NCBI RefSeq assembly: GCF_028372415.1
Contig: NC_092877.1
Coordinates: 252,231,510 to 252,295,509, forward strand
DNA length: 64,000 bases
Direction of reading: 5' to 3'
From: Notamacropus eugenii
Lineage: Eukaryota > Chordata > Mammalia > Diprotodontia > Macropodidae
In this document: positions 1 to 11,165 of the stretch, piece after piece
Position numbering within the stretch: position 1 is the first letter of the stretch
How the letters are laid out: the number at the start of each line of letters is the position of its first letter
Position numbers and translations under genes: made by a program
The notes under the pieces: generated by a model
Told to the model about the DNA's origin: nothing
Databases searched by the model: none
The model's input: the letters and a program-made list of their open reading frames with translations, nothing else

Positions 1-559
1 TTCCAAAAATTTGATTTGTCCATCAGTAATCAAAATGTACACCTCTATACTTTGATTTTGGGTAGTTGCTGGCTAAATCTAAGCATAGAACAATACTATT
101 CAATTCTTTCCCAGGACATTGCCCATGAACTGTCTTTCCTTACCTTAATAGGAACAAATTCAAGTCTGCCTTCTGTTCTTCAATCCCTTCGCACCTTGTC
201 TAATCACTAGTAATGCCTGACACTTACCATCTATCTCTTTCGTTCTTATTTGTCCTGTTAAATGGAGCTGGAGGAAGTCATGAAATCATGTCAACTGTAC
301 CCCAACCAAATTTATATTACCTAGTCTTAAATGAAAACTTACTGCAGCAAAGTTTTCATTCTATCTCTCCCTAATCAATTTGTTATCTATCTCACTACAA
401 CAATTGGTCCAATGGCATCACCTTACCTTATTCCTTCCTTGCGTTCTCAGCTGAGAACCTGACTTTGTCTGTTACTGAAAAGAAAGGAAACCTTATCTTT
501 GAACTCCTGTTTTCCCTGTTCTTTTTATATTATATCACTCAAGAATCTTTCCTTTTCAC
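1..559. other. Unclassified AT-rich sequence
   Basis: I see no coding signal, RNA gene or repeat that I can name here. The open frames are short and do not resemble known proteins. It may include very old L2 material continuous with the L2 copy further on, but I cannot show this. Confidence 0.4.
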
Positions 560-1146
560 TCTGATATCATATGAAGGGATGGCCTTTCTACTAACTAAGA
601 ACTACTCCTTTTGATGGGGTGTGTGAGCACATCTGGCATGAGGGCTTTCCAAGTCCTTTTTAGAGCTGCTTATCTATGGTATTCACCTATCTATCACCTC
701 TCACTTGTGGCTTCAAGGAGCTGTAGCATGCACAGTAACCACATAATTATAAAACTATCTGCAAGAAAAGGTTAAACCAGTTTGAAGGTAGCTAAGAGGC
801 CTCAAAACTGTTGGGAAATAAGGGGAATATCTAGTCTGAAGGCTTCCCTCAGTGAAATGGGTGGATGAGAACAATCTGTTCCAAAAACCACAAAGGCAGC
901 TGAAGCAAGCTCTGTGGAGCACTTAGAACTTGGGCAGGCATAGAAGATACCAAAGTCCTTCACTGAATCCTGGGACATTGCTAATCATGATGACTTTTAT
1001 CTTGTCACTGGATGTCCACGACTCTGGAAGAGAGAGTAAAACTGATCACTTTGTATAATTCTGTCTTGCTTAAATCCAAACAGCTCAAGAATCAAGATTT
1101 TACTCTGTGATATCATTAGTCCTCTTTGAAAACAAAGGGAGAACAA
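560..1146 (+). mobile_element. SINE/RTE-type marsupial repeat
   Basis: The stretch matches, from memory, a repeat common in marsupial genomes. Landmarks are the segment about contributing 'gtagcatgcacagtaacca' near 725, 'gaaggcttccctcagtgaaa' at 838, 'gactctggaagagagagta' near 1020 and the tail 'tttgaaaacaaagggagaac' ending in an ACAAC-type run near 1140. The tail type is that of elements mobilised by an RTE (Bov-B-like) LINE rather than by L1. It is diverged and non-coding. Both ends are approximate. This repeat is one of the main reasons for calling the DNA marsupial. Confidence 0.65.
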
Positions 1147-1149
1147 CCA

Positions 1150-2455
1150 CCACTCCTATTGATCCCATCCCTTCCCATTTTCTGTAAGAGCCTTCCTCTA
1201 CTATATTCCCATCTCTACTTTATCTTCAATCTCACTATTAACTCCTTCACTGCTGCCTATAACATACCCATCTCACCCCCTTCCAAAAACAAAACAAAAA
1301 AACAAATAACATAATACCTCACTAGATCCTTTCATCTCTGCTAGTTATTGTCATATGACCTCCCCTGGCTAGTTTTTAAAAATTTATTTATTAATATTTA
1401 TGACTAAATTCCTTTTAAAAAGCCCTCCATAATTGGCACCTATAATTATTTTTCTTTCTTTCTCTCTCTCCCCTAAACCCTCTGTGATCATGTTTCCAAT
1501 TTATTATTCAATAGAAAATACTGTCTCCAAAGTTATCCATGACATCTTAATTGCTAAATCTAATGTTTTTTTTGTGAAAACTGATGTCTCTTTACTTCTC
1601 TGGAGCATCTACTGCAGTTGATTACCATCTCCTGGATAGTTTCTCTTTTCCTAACTTCCCTCCTGAGTTCCAGTATTAGACTACCAAATAGCTTTTGGAC
1701 ATGAACTCCATAAATGTCCTATATGCATATCAAAACCAACATGTCTAAAATAGAATTTTGTGAAATGATTAACTTTTCTCTTAAACTATTTCCTATTTCC
1801 AATTTCTTTGTCAGTCAATGACACCACTAGCCTTCTACCCTGCTAGGTTCCCAACCATAGTGTCATCCTCAATATGTCACTTTCAACCTACATATCCAAA
1901 TAGCTGCTGAGTTCATGACATCTCTTATACATAACCTGTTCTCTCTATTCAACTCTTCTTCTTCCCCTTCTTCTCTGTTCAGATGCCCATCTCATCTCAT
2001 ACTGACTATTGCAATAGTCTTCTATTCATCTGATATATATCTTTCCTCACTCCAATCCATCTTCCGTTCAGAAGCAAAAATACTTTTCCTAAAGAATATA
2101 TCTGACCAAGTTATCTTCAACTCAAAACTTCTATGGGCATATTGCTTACTTGTTTCTCCTTATGAAGATGTCCTCATGACACTTCATCTCCCATTTCTTT
2201 GCCTCTGTATTTCAACTCAAATCTTTGCTTCTATAGGAATGTCTCAAGGTGTTTATTCTTTCCCCCTGGAATTATATTCCATCTACTCTGTATATATCTT
2301 GCATTTGCCTATTTATTTACACATTGCCTCCCCAATTAGACTGTGAACACTTTGAAAGCAGGGACCATTTTTGACATTTTTGGTAGCCTCAGGGCTTAGC
2401 ATAGCACAGGGCCTGACATTAAGTTGGTATTTGTTGACAAGTATGAGGACTTTCT
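1150..2455 (+). mobile_element. L2 LINE, 3' portion
   Basis: This looks like the 3' part of an ancient L2 LINE in sense orientation. Recognisable L2 landmarks in order are 'ctattgcaatagtcttct'-like text near 2005, 'ctgaccaagttatcttcaa' near 2103, and the 3' end 'agactgtgaacactttgaaa' at 2338 followed by 'gggcttagcatagcacaggg' at 2392 and 'ggtatttgttgac' at 2427. The copy is heavily diverged; the apparent open frame at 1915-2346 is a chance frame through this pyrimidine-rich UTR, not a gene. The upstream limit is uncertain. Confidence 0.7.
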
Positions 2456-2534
2456 GACTGGGATGAAAGAAAAAAAGAAAGGAGCAAAAGTAAGTAAATG
2501 GATAGACAAATGATAGATAAAAAGAGAGATAGAG

Positions 2535-2645
2535 AAATGAATGGAACATTTATGACTTGGTATCATGTACTAAGCACTGAGTATAAAAATAACAAAATTA
2601 TTTCTAGTCTCAATGACCTTATAGTTTAGTGCAGAAGGAAAAAAA
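2535..2645 (+). mobile_element. Short mammalian interspersed repeat fragment
   Basis: The text 'catgtactaagcactgagta' followed by 'tctcaatgaccttatagttt' resembles the widespread mammalian motif built on 'tactatgtgccaggcact ... ctcaaggagcttacagtcta'. A second copy lies at about 7690-7835. I do not assign a family. Confidence 0.4.
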
Positions 2646-2649
2646 AAAC

Positions 2650-4200
2650 ATAAAACCCATGGGAGAGGAGAAATATGGAGAAGAAGGAATAGGATAGTTT
2701 AGGAGAGGCAAAATAACTGTTTTGGAGTTGGCGCAGAACTGAGAATCCCTAGCTAGGGTCTTCTTATTCTATAGCAACTCCAAGTAAGGGACTCAACAGG
2801 TAGCAGGTAAACTCAGTACAGAGTCATCCTTTGGTGAAAGTCAGTACATGGAGACATGAACAAATGGTGAACTGGAGATAGCAGAAATTTTGCCAGTTCT
2901 AGACAGGAACACAAACCAAAAACATTTTCTTTACTTATTAGTGGTTTATTAATTGATTTGCTTTTTCTTCCTGAAGGGTGGATTCAGGATAAAAATTCCC
3001 TCCTCATTTCATACATTTGTTTGAAATTTTCAACAATTATTGGGTTTATAATACTTTTTAAAAAATAGTTATCTAATACGTATGTACTAATTAATGTCCA
3101 TTGTCTGAAATGTCTAATGCATTGAGAGGGTTAGCAGCTATAGGAATTCATGTGAAGATATCAATAGGCATGTACAATTTTGATGAAAATGACTTTTGGA
3201 GATATATAGCTATCCAGGCAAAATATTTAGATATTTAGCATTTTTTCCTTTATAAACATCTGGATGATTGATATAACAATCAAATTATCTAGAAAATTAG
3301 CATGCTTTTATCATTTCATTTGAAATGTTATTATATATCATAGTACCATCTTCTATATTGGAAGACGCATTAAGGGTCCATCATTGTTCAGTTTATTGAA
3401 TTTAAATAAGGTCTGTGAAAGGTAGAATCACCTATCCAATAATGTTATATGGCAGCTGCATTTTTCTTTCATTGTCAATTACAGAATTTTTTTTTCATAA
3501 TTACTGGTACTAAGTAGAAGTTAGGAATCAACAAGTACAATGAAGAGCTATCAAATTGCATTTTATCAGGAATAAAATATCTTCTATCAAAATTTCTGTA
3601 TTTTTTGCTACTACCTTTCATTTTTATTTCATGTGAAGGATGTAACTTTTAGTAATTTCATTTTTATCCTTTACTATAATGAAACAATTTAATAAAATTT
3701 ACCAGAAAAAATCTTATATTCCTCATATGAATGCAGTATATCTTCAACTAAGAACAACTATTTGAAATATTGAAATTTGCCATTCTATTTTTTCTGTGTA
3801 ATGTATTGCCATGTTTTTAATTATCTAATACATAAAATCATAATGTAAATAACTTACTAACAAAATGGTGATGTTTATGCTTAAGATATACATTGCATGA
3901 AAAGTTGATATTTAAAACTGCAATTTACAAAAAGGTCTTTAATTTGTACATTCTCTGACAGATATTGTTGATGATGATGATTCTCAGTTCATATGAATTC
4001 CTCACTTAACTAATTCCATTGGCTCTAATAATTCTTGTTGACTTGTTAATTGCATGCTCAAAGATTTTTATTGTGGAGTGCAAGCTTGAGCAGAATACAT
4101 CAAGCTAGAAAAACTTCAGGGAAAGACTCAGTTTACACAGTTGATAAAGATACTGCCATAGCATCTCTCAAGAATTTTCTACTAAGTGGACAAGGCTTGA
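2650..4200. other. Unclassified AT-rich intergenic sequence
   Basis: No gene or confidently named repeat is visible. The base composition is very AT-rich with scattered homopolymer runs. Confidence 0.4.
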
Positions 4201-4207
4201 AATCACA

Positions 4208-4312
4208 ATTTCTTGAAGTGTATATGCATATACACACATATGTATATATATATGAATGTATGCTACTGCTTACATGTAAAATGTGTGTGTATGTGTGTTA
4301 TATATGCATGTA
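4208..4312. repeat. TA/TG-rich imperfect microsatellite
   Basis: Alternating purine-pyrimidine runs (TATATATA, TGTGTGTATGTGTG) interrupted by a short unique stretch. The open frame that crosses it (4050-4445) is a consequence of the repeat and not a gene. Confidence 0.7.
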
Positions 4313-4324
4313 TTTTCTTCCTGC

Positions 4325-4485
4325 CTCTCATTTTGGTGAGAGAGAGAATCACAGAATATTAGAGTTAAAAAACATCTTGGAGATGATCCATTACAACCTA
4401 TTCATTTTACAGAAGAGTAAACAGGAAACTGGAGAGATGTTATGAATTTCAAGGTCACAGAATTGGTGAGAGATCCAGGATTTTT
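4325..4485 (+). mobile_element. MIR-like SINE remnant
   Basis: The segment reads like a diverged MIR/THER-type repeat: 'cttggagatgatccattac' then 'cattttacagaagagtaaac' then 'caaggtcacagaattggt'. The order matches the pattern 'agatcatctagtccaacc ... cattttacagatgaggaaac ... aaggtcacacagctag'. Confidence 0.55.
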
Positions 4486-5094
4486 ATACGTCTCAGAAAT
4501 AGGTTAAAAAATTATTCATGTCTCAGAACCTGAAGAATCATAATCTCCCAATTTTTTTTAATAAAATATTTTTGCCTCAGCCTAGAGAGGATTCTGATTT
4601 GGTATAATGAATGTTATTTAATTTCAGCTTGCTTACGCAGTAGGGAAATGTTGTGCTCCTAAGGTCATGCTTTTGATTCTGGTCTCGTTCATTAATTAAG
4701 AGGGAGAATTTACTCTTTATTCTTCATTCTCTCTACACTGAATTATTAATACTTGTAAATTAAAGCTAATTATTTTAAAACCATCCTTTTAATTTAATGA
4801 AATTTGGTAGGATGAAATGACTATCTTAGAAAAGGAGATTTCTAAAATTTTTAAAATGCACAGATTGAGCTACATCCAAAACGGTATTAAGTGAGTATGG
4901 CTGGATTTAAGGAACCATCATGAAGCAGAAGAATGCACAATTACAGATTTGATTAAGGACGCTCTGGACAGCCAGTTTAAACATTTAAGGCAAGTACTTC
5001 ACCTTTGCATAACCTACCCAAAGGGCTTTGCCAGATTCACCATGTATTTGTGGGCCCTTCACTTTCAAGCCATTACATAACCACTATCAAATCA

Positions 5095-5275
5095 AATTAG
5101 ACTCATAATTTAGAGTTGAAAGGGTCCAATCTCCTCATATTTCAGATGAGAAAGCTAAAAGAAGTAAAATTACTTATCTGTGTACATATATTAAGAAGCA
5201 AAGCAAGGGACTGACCTCAAGTCTTCTACTTTCAAATTCAGTGTTGTTTTTTTTTTTTTCCACTGTACCATCATG
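5095..5275 (+). mobile_element. MIR-like SINE remnant
   Basis: Shows the same ordered landmarks as the copy at 4.3 kb: 'gaaagggtccaatctcctca', 'cagatgagaaagctaaaag' and 'aaattcagtgttg' ending near a T-run and 'ccactgtaccat'. Strongly diverged. Confidence 0.6.
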
Positions 5276-5524
5276 AATACGTGACCCAAACATTTAGTTG
5301 ACTGAGTTCAATTTAGCTGACAAGAGAATTTCAGTTCTTAATGACTCCCTGTACACTATCACTCTACTTTATATATCAAGGATCTGATAATTCCAGGGTG
5401 CAATTATTCATCAAACTTTGAAAATCATCCTAAAATTATCTTCCAAATTAAACTTTCAATTTTTAATAATGTAAACCAATGAGGATATCAGTCTACATTA
5501 AAGCTTTACTACAATGTTGTCCCA

Positions 5525-5795
5525 GTAGTCAGTGAATCTAGTTATCATAGTAGATAAGAAACCTGAAGTCAGCAAGAGCTGAGTTTGAATTTGGCCTCAG
5601 ATATTTACTAACTGTATGTGACTCTAGGGAGGCATTTTATCATTGTCTGCTTCAGTTTCCTCTTTTGATAAATGGAGACAATAGTACTGGCTTTCTAGAG
5701 GTGTTATGAAGATTAAATGAAATCATAATTGTAAAATTGTATTTTGCAAACTTTGAAACACTAGAAAAATACTAGTTATGATGAGGATGATCATT
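5525..5795 (+). mobile_element. CORE-SINE (MAR1/WSINE-like)
   Basis: Contains the CORE-SINE signatures 'gagtttgaatttggcctcag' (5581), 'tatgtgactctagggaggca' (near 5616) and 'cttcagtttcctcttttgat' (near 5650), followed by a 3' part with 'gttatgaagattaaatgaaa'. Typical of marsupial and mammalian CORE-SINEs with a tRNA-derived head. Confidence 0.7.
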
Positions 5796-6239
5796 TTGTA
5801 TATGAGTACTTCATAATGAGCCCTTCTTGGTAATTTAATAACAAACTCTATTCAAATAGTAGCTAAGGCAAGCCTATCATATTAAATTTCACTTTATGTT
5901 GAAAAGTGTTATTAATAGGTACTGGAGAATAGATAATATTTAACATCATAAAGTAAAAGTTTGTCAACAACACACCTGGGTTGATGACTTCTTGAGCTAG
6001 GCAAAGGGTCTAAGAAAGAGAAAGAAGCTATGATTTGCAACTTCAAAATCTTGCCAGCAAGGGGTAAATGAATAGGGAAGTTCCTATCTTGGGTAATAGG
6101 ATGAATTACCTGAGCCAGATAGGTGAGATATCAGTGGCAAAAAGACAAAAGACAACTGGAACAGGTAAAGATAGAGATTGGCAAGTAGGGTTAGGTGGGT
6201 GGAGTAGGCAAAATCCAGTAGTTCCTTAATCAAAACAGT

Positions 6240-6365
<126 letters not shown>

Positions 6366-6689
6366 TTTAGTCTGTGTTCTATTGACAGAGAACTAAACTT
6401 ATGAAATCTAAGCATTCTCAATTCTTAAGATGATAACAGGAGGATTTTTAACTTGTCTCTTAAATTTGTAGTATTAAAAAAGTGAGAAAGAAAAGGCAAG
6501 GGCCACAGTGGTAGAATATTTCTGTCATTCAAGCATCACAGAAACAGATACCCATAAGGGATAAGCTGTAGTACCTGGCAACAGTTTTTCAAGAATACCA
6601 TCACAGGAACTGGGTTTCAAGAGCAACAATACTATACCTATGAAATAACAACAACAACAAGAAGGAAGAATCCCAAGAGGCAAAATAAG

Positions 6690-6890
6690 CACAATGGAAA
6701 AAGCAACGTCTGTGGAGTCAGGAGACTTGGGTTCAAATTCAATCTCTTTAACTCATTGTTCAAGTGACCTAGTTCAAGTCCTTGGACCTTGATTTTCACA
6801 TTTACATAATGAGACAGTTGGACTCAATGGTCTCAGGAGTGCCTTTCATGTCTCTTTTATCTATGAGACTATATTACAACCTTAGAGGAA
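6690..6890 (+). mobile_element. CORE-SINE/MIR remnant
   Basis: Landmarks are 'gtggagtcaggagacttggg' (6713), 'gggttcaaattcaatctc' and 'acataatgagacagttggac', then 'gactcaatggtctcagga'. This is the usual order in MIR/CORE-SINEs. Confidence 0.65.
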
Positions 6891-7229
6891 TTGAGATAGT
6901 GCACAGAGTACTAAAACAGGGGGTGTATTCTTCACCATCAAAATAGGAAAATCTATGAGAAGGGACTCTATGGGTCATTTTAATTTCTTCTCTACATTTT
7001 AGATTTCAAAACTGGACAGCTATCTTACTGTGAATTATGCTTTATAACTGAAATAATTAGGCTAGAATATGAATGGCAAGCAATTATACTAAAATCTTAG
7101 TGCTCTTTGTTAAAATTTGATGCAATGATATTTTAGCCAATTCTGGAAGCTTCAAGAGAATTATCGCATCAAGAAGGAAGATGAAAGATGGCAAATAACA
7201 GAACAACTAAGTAGACTCAGTTTAGGTCT

Positions 7230-7700
7230 ATTGATTTTTCCTTTGTAGAATGTTTTCATAATGTTTCTCACATCCATCTTTTTTTCCATTCCCACTGTCC
7301 TCACCTCAGTGCAGGCATTTATTGCTTCATTCTTGGACTGCTACAAAAGTCTCTTAACATATTCCTATCTCTAATTTTTGTTGTTGTTGATTAGTCATTT
7401 TTTAGTCCTGTACAACTCTTCATGAGACCATTTGGAACCTCTTCTCAGCAAAGATAAAGTGGTCTGCCATTTCCTTTTTCTGCTCCTTTTTATAAATGAG
7501 GAAGTTAATACATACTTGAGTGGCTTGCCAAGGATCACACAGCTAACAAGCATCTGAGCCAGATTTGAACTCAGGAAGATGAGTCTTCCTGACTGCAGCT
7601 TGGGCACTCTGTTTAGTACACCTTTAGCTGCCCTCTAATTTGTGCTCCCCCAAATCCACCTCACAGATAATTTTTCCCAAACCCTAACTTTGTCACGAAT
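7230..7700 (+). mobile_element. L2 LINE fragment split by a SINE
   Basis: The parts at 7230-7377 and 7633-7700 read as one piece of L2 3' sequence ('tcttggactgctacaaaagt', then 'ctctaatttgtgctccccca'), interrupted by the minus-strand SINE at 7378-7632. The duplicated 9-mer CTCTAATTT lies at 7369-7377 and 7633-7641. Confidence 0.6.
7378..7632 (-). mobile_element. CORE-SINE (MAR1/WSINE-like), antisense
   Basis: Reads as the reverse complement of a CORE-SINE. At the left is the tail as 'ttgttgttgttgatta', then 'catgagaccatttggaacct', 'aaagtggtctgccatttcc' and 'aggatcacacagctaacaag', then the head 'aggaagatgagtcttcctga' and 'ttagctgcc' at the right. It is near full length and flanked by the 9-bp duplication CTCTAATTT. 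The open frame on the minus strand here is not a gene. Confidence 0.75.
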
Positions 7701-7835
7701 GAATGAAAGAAAAATAAAGGTCTATTGAGCATTTACTATGTGTCAGATATTCTGCTAAGCACTAAGGAGACATAAATGGAAGGAAAAAATCTCTTTGTTC
7801 TCAAGCAACTATATTCTAACAAGAGAATAAAACAC
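7690..7835 (+). mobile_element. Short mammalian interspersed repeat fragment
   Basis: Carries 'gagcatttactatgtgtcag' (7729), 'tctgctaagcactaaggaga' and 'tctcaagcaactatattcta'. This is the same motif family as at 2.54 kb. Family not assigned. The open frame at 7776-7991 runs through it. Confidence 0.45.
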
Positions 7836-8159
7836 ATAAAGGGGAGCAGAACTTCAAATGGGAGGTGGAGAAGGGCACATGTGCTGCAGCATGGTATAGG
7901 AATTGTTCAAAAGAGGTATAGAAACCTGGTTTCAGACAAGCAAGAGAGAAATATCACCCATTACATATCAGTGCCTAGAGGTAGAGTCTAAATTCCAGTG
8001 AGAAGAAGGCTAACATATAGGCAACATGTTTTGAAAATGGCCAGGGATGGACAAAACTGGGCCTGGTACCAGGAAAGGTAAGGGAGAACCTCACTTATCA
8101 AAGCAATTGCATGCTGGGTAAGTGTCTTCTCATGTTCAAAAGCTTCCAACTAGAAACAA

Positions 8160-8345
8160 GATAAACTAGTTTGAATTTATTAGCTGGGTGTTCAAAACCT
8201 TCTTATTCTAGCTCCAACCCAGAATTATAGTTTCATTGTTCATTCCTTACACCAATACTTCACTCTAACTAAACTTTTCTAGTCACTATATCCCAAACAT
8301 AGTATTCATATACTCATAAGGAGCCATAGATAACATCTACTCCAA
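8160..8345 (+). mobile_element. L2-like LINE fragment
   Basis: Text such as 'ttcaaaaccttcttattcta' and 'ctccaacccagaattatagt' resembles the L2 3' region. Diverged and short. Confidence 0.4.
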
Positions 8346-8460
8346 ACTCTTCTAGTCCAAACTGAAGCTTGGAAATATTGAGTGATTTTCCTAACATTAC
8401 TTAGGCATTACATGTCAGACACAAGATCTAAACAGAGGCCTTCTGACCCCAAATATACTG
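8345..8460 (+). mobile_element. MIR-like SINE remnant
   Basis: Contains 'cttctagtccaaactgaagc', 'tgattttcctaacattactt' and 'gccttctgaccccaaata', in MIR order. Confidence 0.45.
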
Positions 8461-8869
8461 CTCTTTGCAAATACATCTTTCTTTTCTTTCCATGCTGTCT
8501 CACACTCTCCTCTATCCTATTACTCCCCTTTCCTTCTGGCCTATCTGAACATTGTTCTGTTGAATTCTATTTTTCTTCTTTGAATAAACTCTCCTGGTCC
8601 TCAGTGACTTGGTTTTGTCCTGTCAAATATTATTTCTGCTTCTCAACTGACTTATGTATATGTGAGGCAACATATCCTAAACAAAAGTTGACAGAGTCGG
8701 GAAAACCTGGCATCAAGTCCCACTTCTGATACCCTAGTCATTTACCCTTCCAGGGCCCCCTGTCAATTTTCTAAGATTATTAGAGGAGAACAAGTACTGA
8801 TTTGTCATCACAGAAGGAGCACCTCACTGAGAGCTAGATTTAAAATCACAATTCTAGTTAAAACATAAT

Positions 8870-9060
8870 AACTTACCCTTTAGGTTTTGAAAAGCAATTT
8901 AAAAGTATTATTTCATTTTGTCTTCACAACAATTTTGGCAAATAGTTGCTTTTATTATCCTCATTTTGCTGATGAGAAAGCTAAAACCAAGGAAACATGG
9001 ACTTGCCTAGTTGTGTGACCATGGGTAAGCTTTTGGAACTTCAGCCTCATCATGTGTAAA
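8870..9060 (-). mobile_element. MIR-like SINE, antisense core
   Basis: The stretch 'tattatttcattttgtcttc' then 'cctcattttgctgatgagaa' resembles the 'atttaatcctcacaac ... cccattttacagatgagg' portion of an antisense MIR. The last 60 bases ('gtgtgaccatgggtaagct') look like a second sense piece. Confidence 0.5.
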
Positions 9061-9061
9061 A

Positions 9062-9302
9062 CTGGGGTCACTATTATTCAGTGATGTCCTTTGTGATCTC
9101 ATTTTGTTTTTTTGCAAAGATACTGAATTGGTTTGCAATTTCCTTCTCTAATTCATTTTACAGATGGTGAAAGTGAAGCAGACAGGGTTAAGTGATTGCT
9201 CAGGGTCACACAGCTATTGAGTGTTTGAGGCCAGATTTGGGCTCAGGAAGATGACTCTGCCTTACATCAGTCCTGACACTCTAGTTGCCACCTAGTTGTC
9301 CA
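9062..9302 (-). mobile_element. CORE-SINE (MAR1/WSINE-like), antisense
   Basis: Reverse complement of a CORE-SINE: 'tactgaattggtttgcaatt', 'cattttacagatggtgaaag', 'cagggtcacacagctattga' and 'ggctcaggaagatgactctg', with the head as 'ccacctagttgtcc' at the right edge. Close to full length. Confidence 0.75.
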
Positions 9303-9304
9303 AC

Positions 9305-9845
9305 AAAACAAGGGTAATTAAAAAAACCCAACATATCACAGGATTGTTGGGAAGATCAAATGAGATTATGTACCTAGTCTTTTATCTACCATAAATTTCT
9401 AAATAAATGAGAACTATTATTATTACCATAACATGCACTCCACAAAGAACATATTGGTTTAATCTGTAAATATTTTCACGTTAATTTGACCATTTGAAAA
9501 AATGAGTTTTGTTTTAAGTGAGTAGCAAAAAATATCAAAAAGGAAAATGTTTTAAGTTAATAAAAAAATTAAGGGTGAGGGCTTTTGATATTTTTTACTT
9601 AATTAGACTTTTGAGGAGAATAAGAAATTCAGGTTTTATATAATTGTGGTCACTGACAAGGAACTTTTTGCCATAAATCTTACAGGAAATTTTACTTAAA
9701 AATTTATAAATGGATCAGCCATAAACACATCATTCCTTTGTTAGTAGTTAATTTATAGGAATTTATACAGATTTATTCAACCAAAGGCTATAGCTAAGCA
9801 AGTTCAAATACCAATTTTGTAGCGTTAAAAATGATTTCCCAGGAT
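9305..9845. other. Unclassified AT-rich sequence
   Basis: No gene or named repeat supported. The first ~100 bases may be part of an old MIR tail. Confidence 0.35.
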
Positions 9846-9849
9846 CTAT

Positions 9850-10060
9850 TTGTAGTGTGTAAAGGGATCTGGAAGTATGGAAACCTGCCTGATACTTCCT
9901 AATGAAATGACCCTGTATGACAAGTCCTTATACCTCTCAAACTCAGTTTCCTCATCTGTAACATAGCTATATTAAGCAACTATTTCACATTAAATTGTTG
10001 TGAGGGTCAACTAAGATAATCTAAAGTGCTATATAAATGTTCTCTATTATTAATTATGAG
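9850..10060 (+). mobile_element. CORE-SINE/MIR remnant
   Basis: Landmarks are 'ctcaaactcagtttcctcat' (9937), 'ctgtaacatagctatatta' and 'tctaaagtgctatataaatg' (10019), in order. Confidence 0.6.
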
Positions 10061-11092
10061 ATTGGGTAAGTAGTAAGATCAAGTTTTCCCCCAAGAACCA
10101 AGAGAGAAGAAAATTTTATCCACGTTTATTCTTTCAAGTATTTTCCCTCTAGTGAACCACTACCTTGCCCGGCAGTGAGAGGCAGGGACGAATTGTGTAA
10201 GTCACATGCGATACTCTGAAACAGATGGTTTGCTAGAGCCAATAGCTGTGAAGATTGATTAGGCTTCTAGTACTTATTGGTTCTTTAGTTTGTACTTGAA
10301 CCTCAATTAAGTCAATAAGCAGGGAGTTTTGAGCAGATTCACTTCAAAGGTACAGAGTCAGAATTAAAGCAGCTCAGTTTGGGGGAAGACTTCATGTTAG
10401 GTCAGAGGTGTTCCTAGCAAATTTGCCCCCAGGCAGAGTTTTTTGAGTCCTCCCTTCCTGATACTGGTTTTTATGCAACTAGAAGCAAGCAACCAATGAT
10501 ATAGGCAGCCAAGTTAATCTTCAGAGGAAGCATTGTTTTTGATTAGGAGAAAAATATAACTTTGAGAGTAAGAGGTTGAGGATTTACAAAGATAGAACAT
10601 TAAGATTGTGGGGGGCTCTCAGAAGATGGAAAGAGATAGCATAATTGATTTGGAAGAGGGAATTTCATATGGGAGTCTGGATTAATTAAAAAGGCTCCTT
10701 CTCCTCATCTCTTTTCTCTAATTTGCTAGAAAATCTGAGGAGAAGGAAGAAGGTCTGGAGTTCTCCCTTCCCCCAAAAAACAACTTGACAGTGGGCTGGG
10801 GATGAGAAGAGATTTACTTGGGATGGGACATGAAAAAGAGGTAACTATGGGAGATCTCTTGCACCTGCATGGGAGACTTAGTAAGCGTTGTGGAAGCAGA
10901 GTCGGCAAAATTAAGATGCCAAATATCATTTTCAAATAATAGCACAAGGTAGACAACTAGATCTCCTGATTCATATCCCAAAATCTGGCAGAAGTAGTTA
11001 AGAAAAGACAAGCATAACTCCCTGCAGTGGCATTTGAAAACATGCTGCAGTCTTAAGCTTGTAAATGCCTCTTTGTTATTCTAATCCTATAC

Positions 11093-11093
<1 letters not shown>
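10061..11093. other. Unclassified sequence
   Basis: Slightly richer in G and C than its surroundings, but without a frame, domain or repeat signature that I recognise. It could be a very old interspersed element. Confidence 0.35.
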
Positions 11094-11150
<57 letters not shown>

Positions 11151-11165
11151 ACGCACAAACGGACA
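11094..11165. repeat. (CA)n microsatellite
   Basis: A run of CA dinucleotides, pure at first and then with three GCACAC variants and CAAACGGACACAT at the right edge. The CpG-containing variants suggest an older, interrupted end. Confidence 0.97.

Noticed and set aside
1915-2346. 143-codon ORF
   Set aside because: Lies in an L2 3' UTR and encodes low-complexity Ser/Leu/Ile text.
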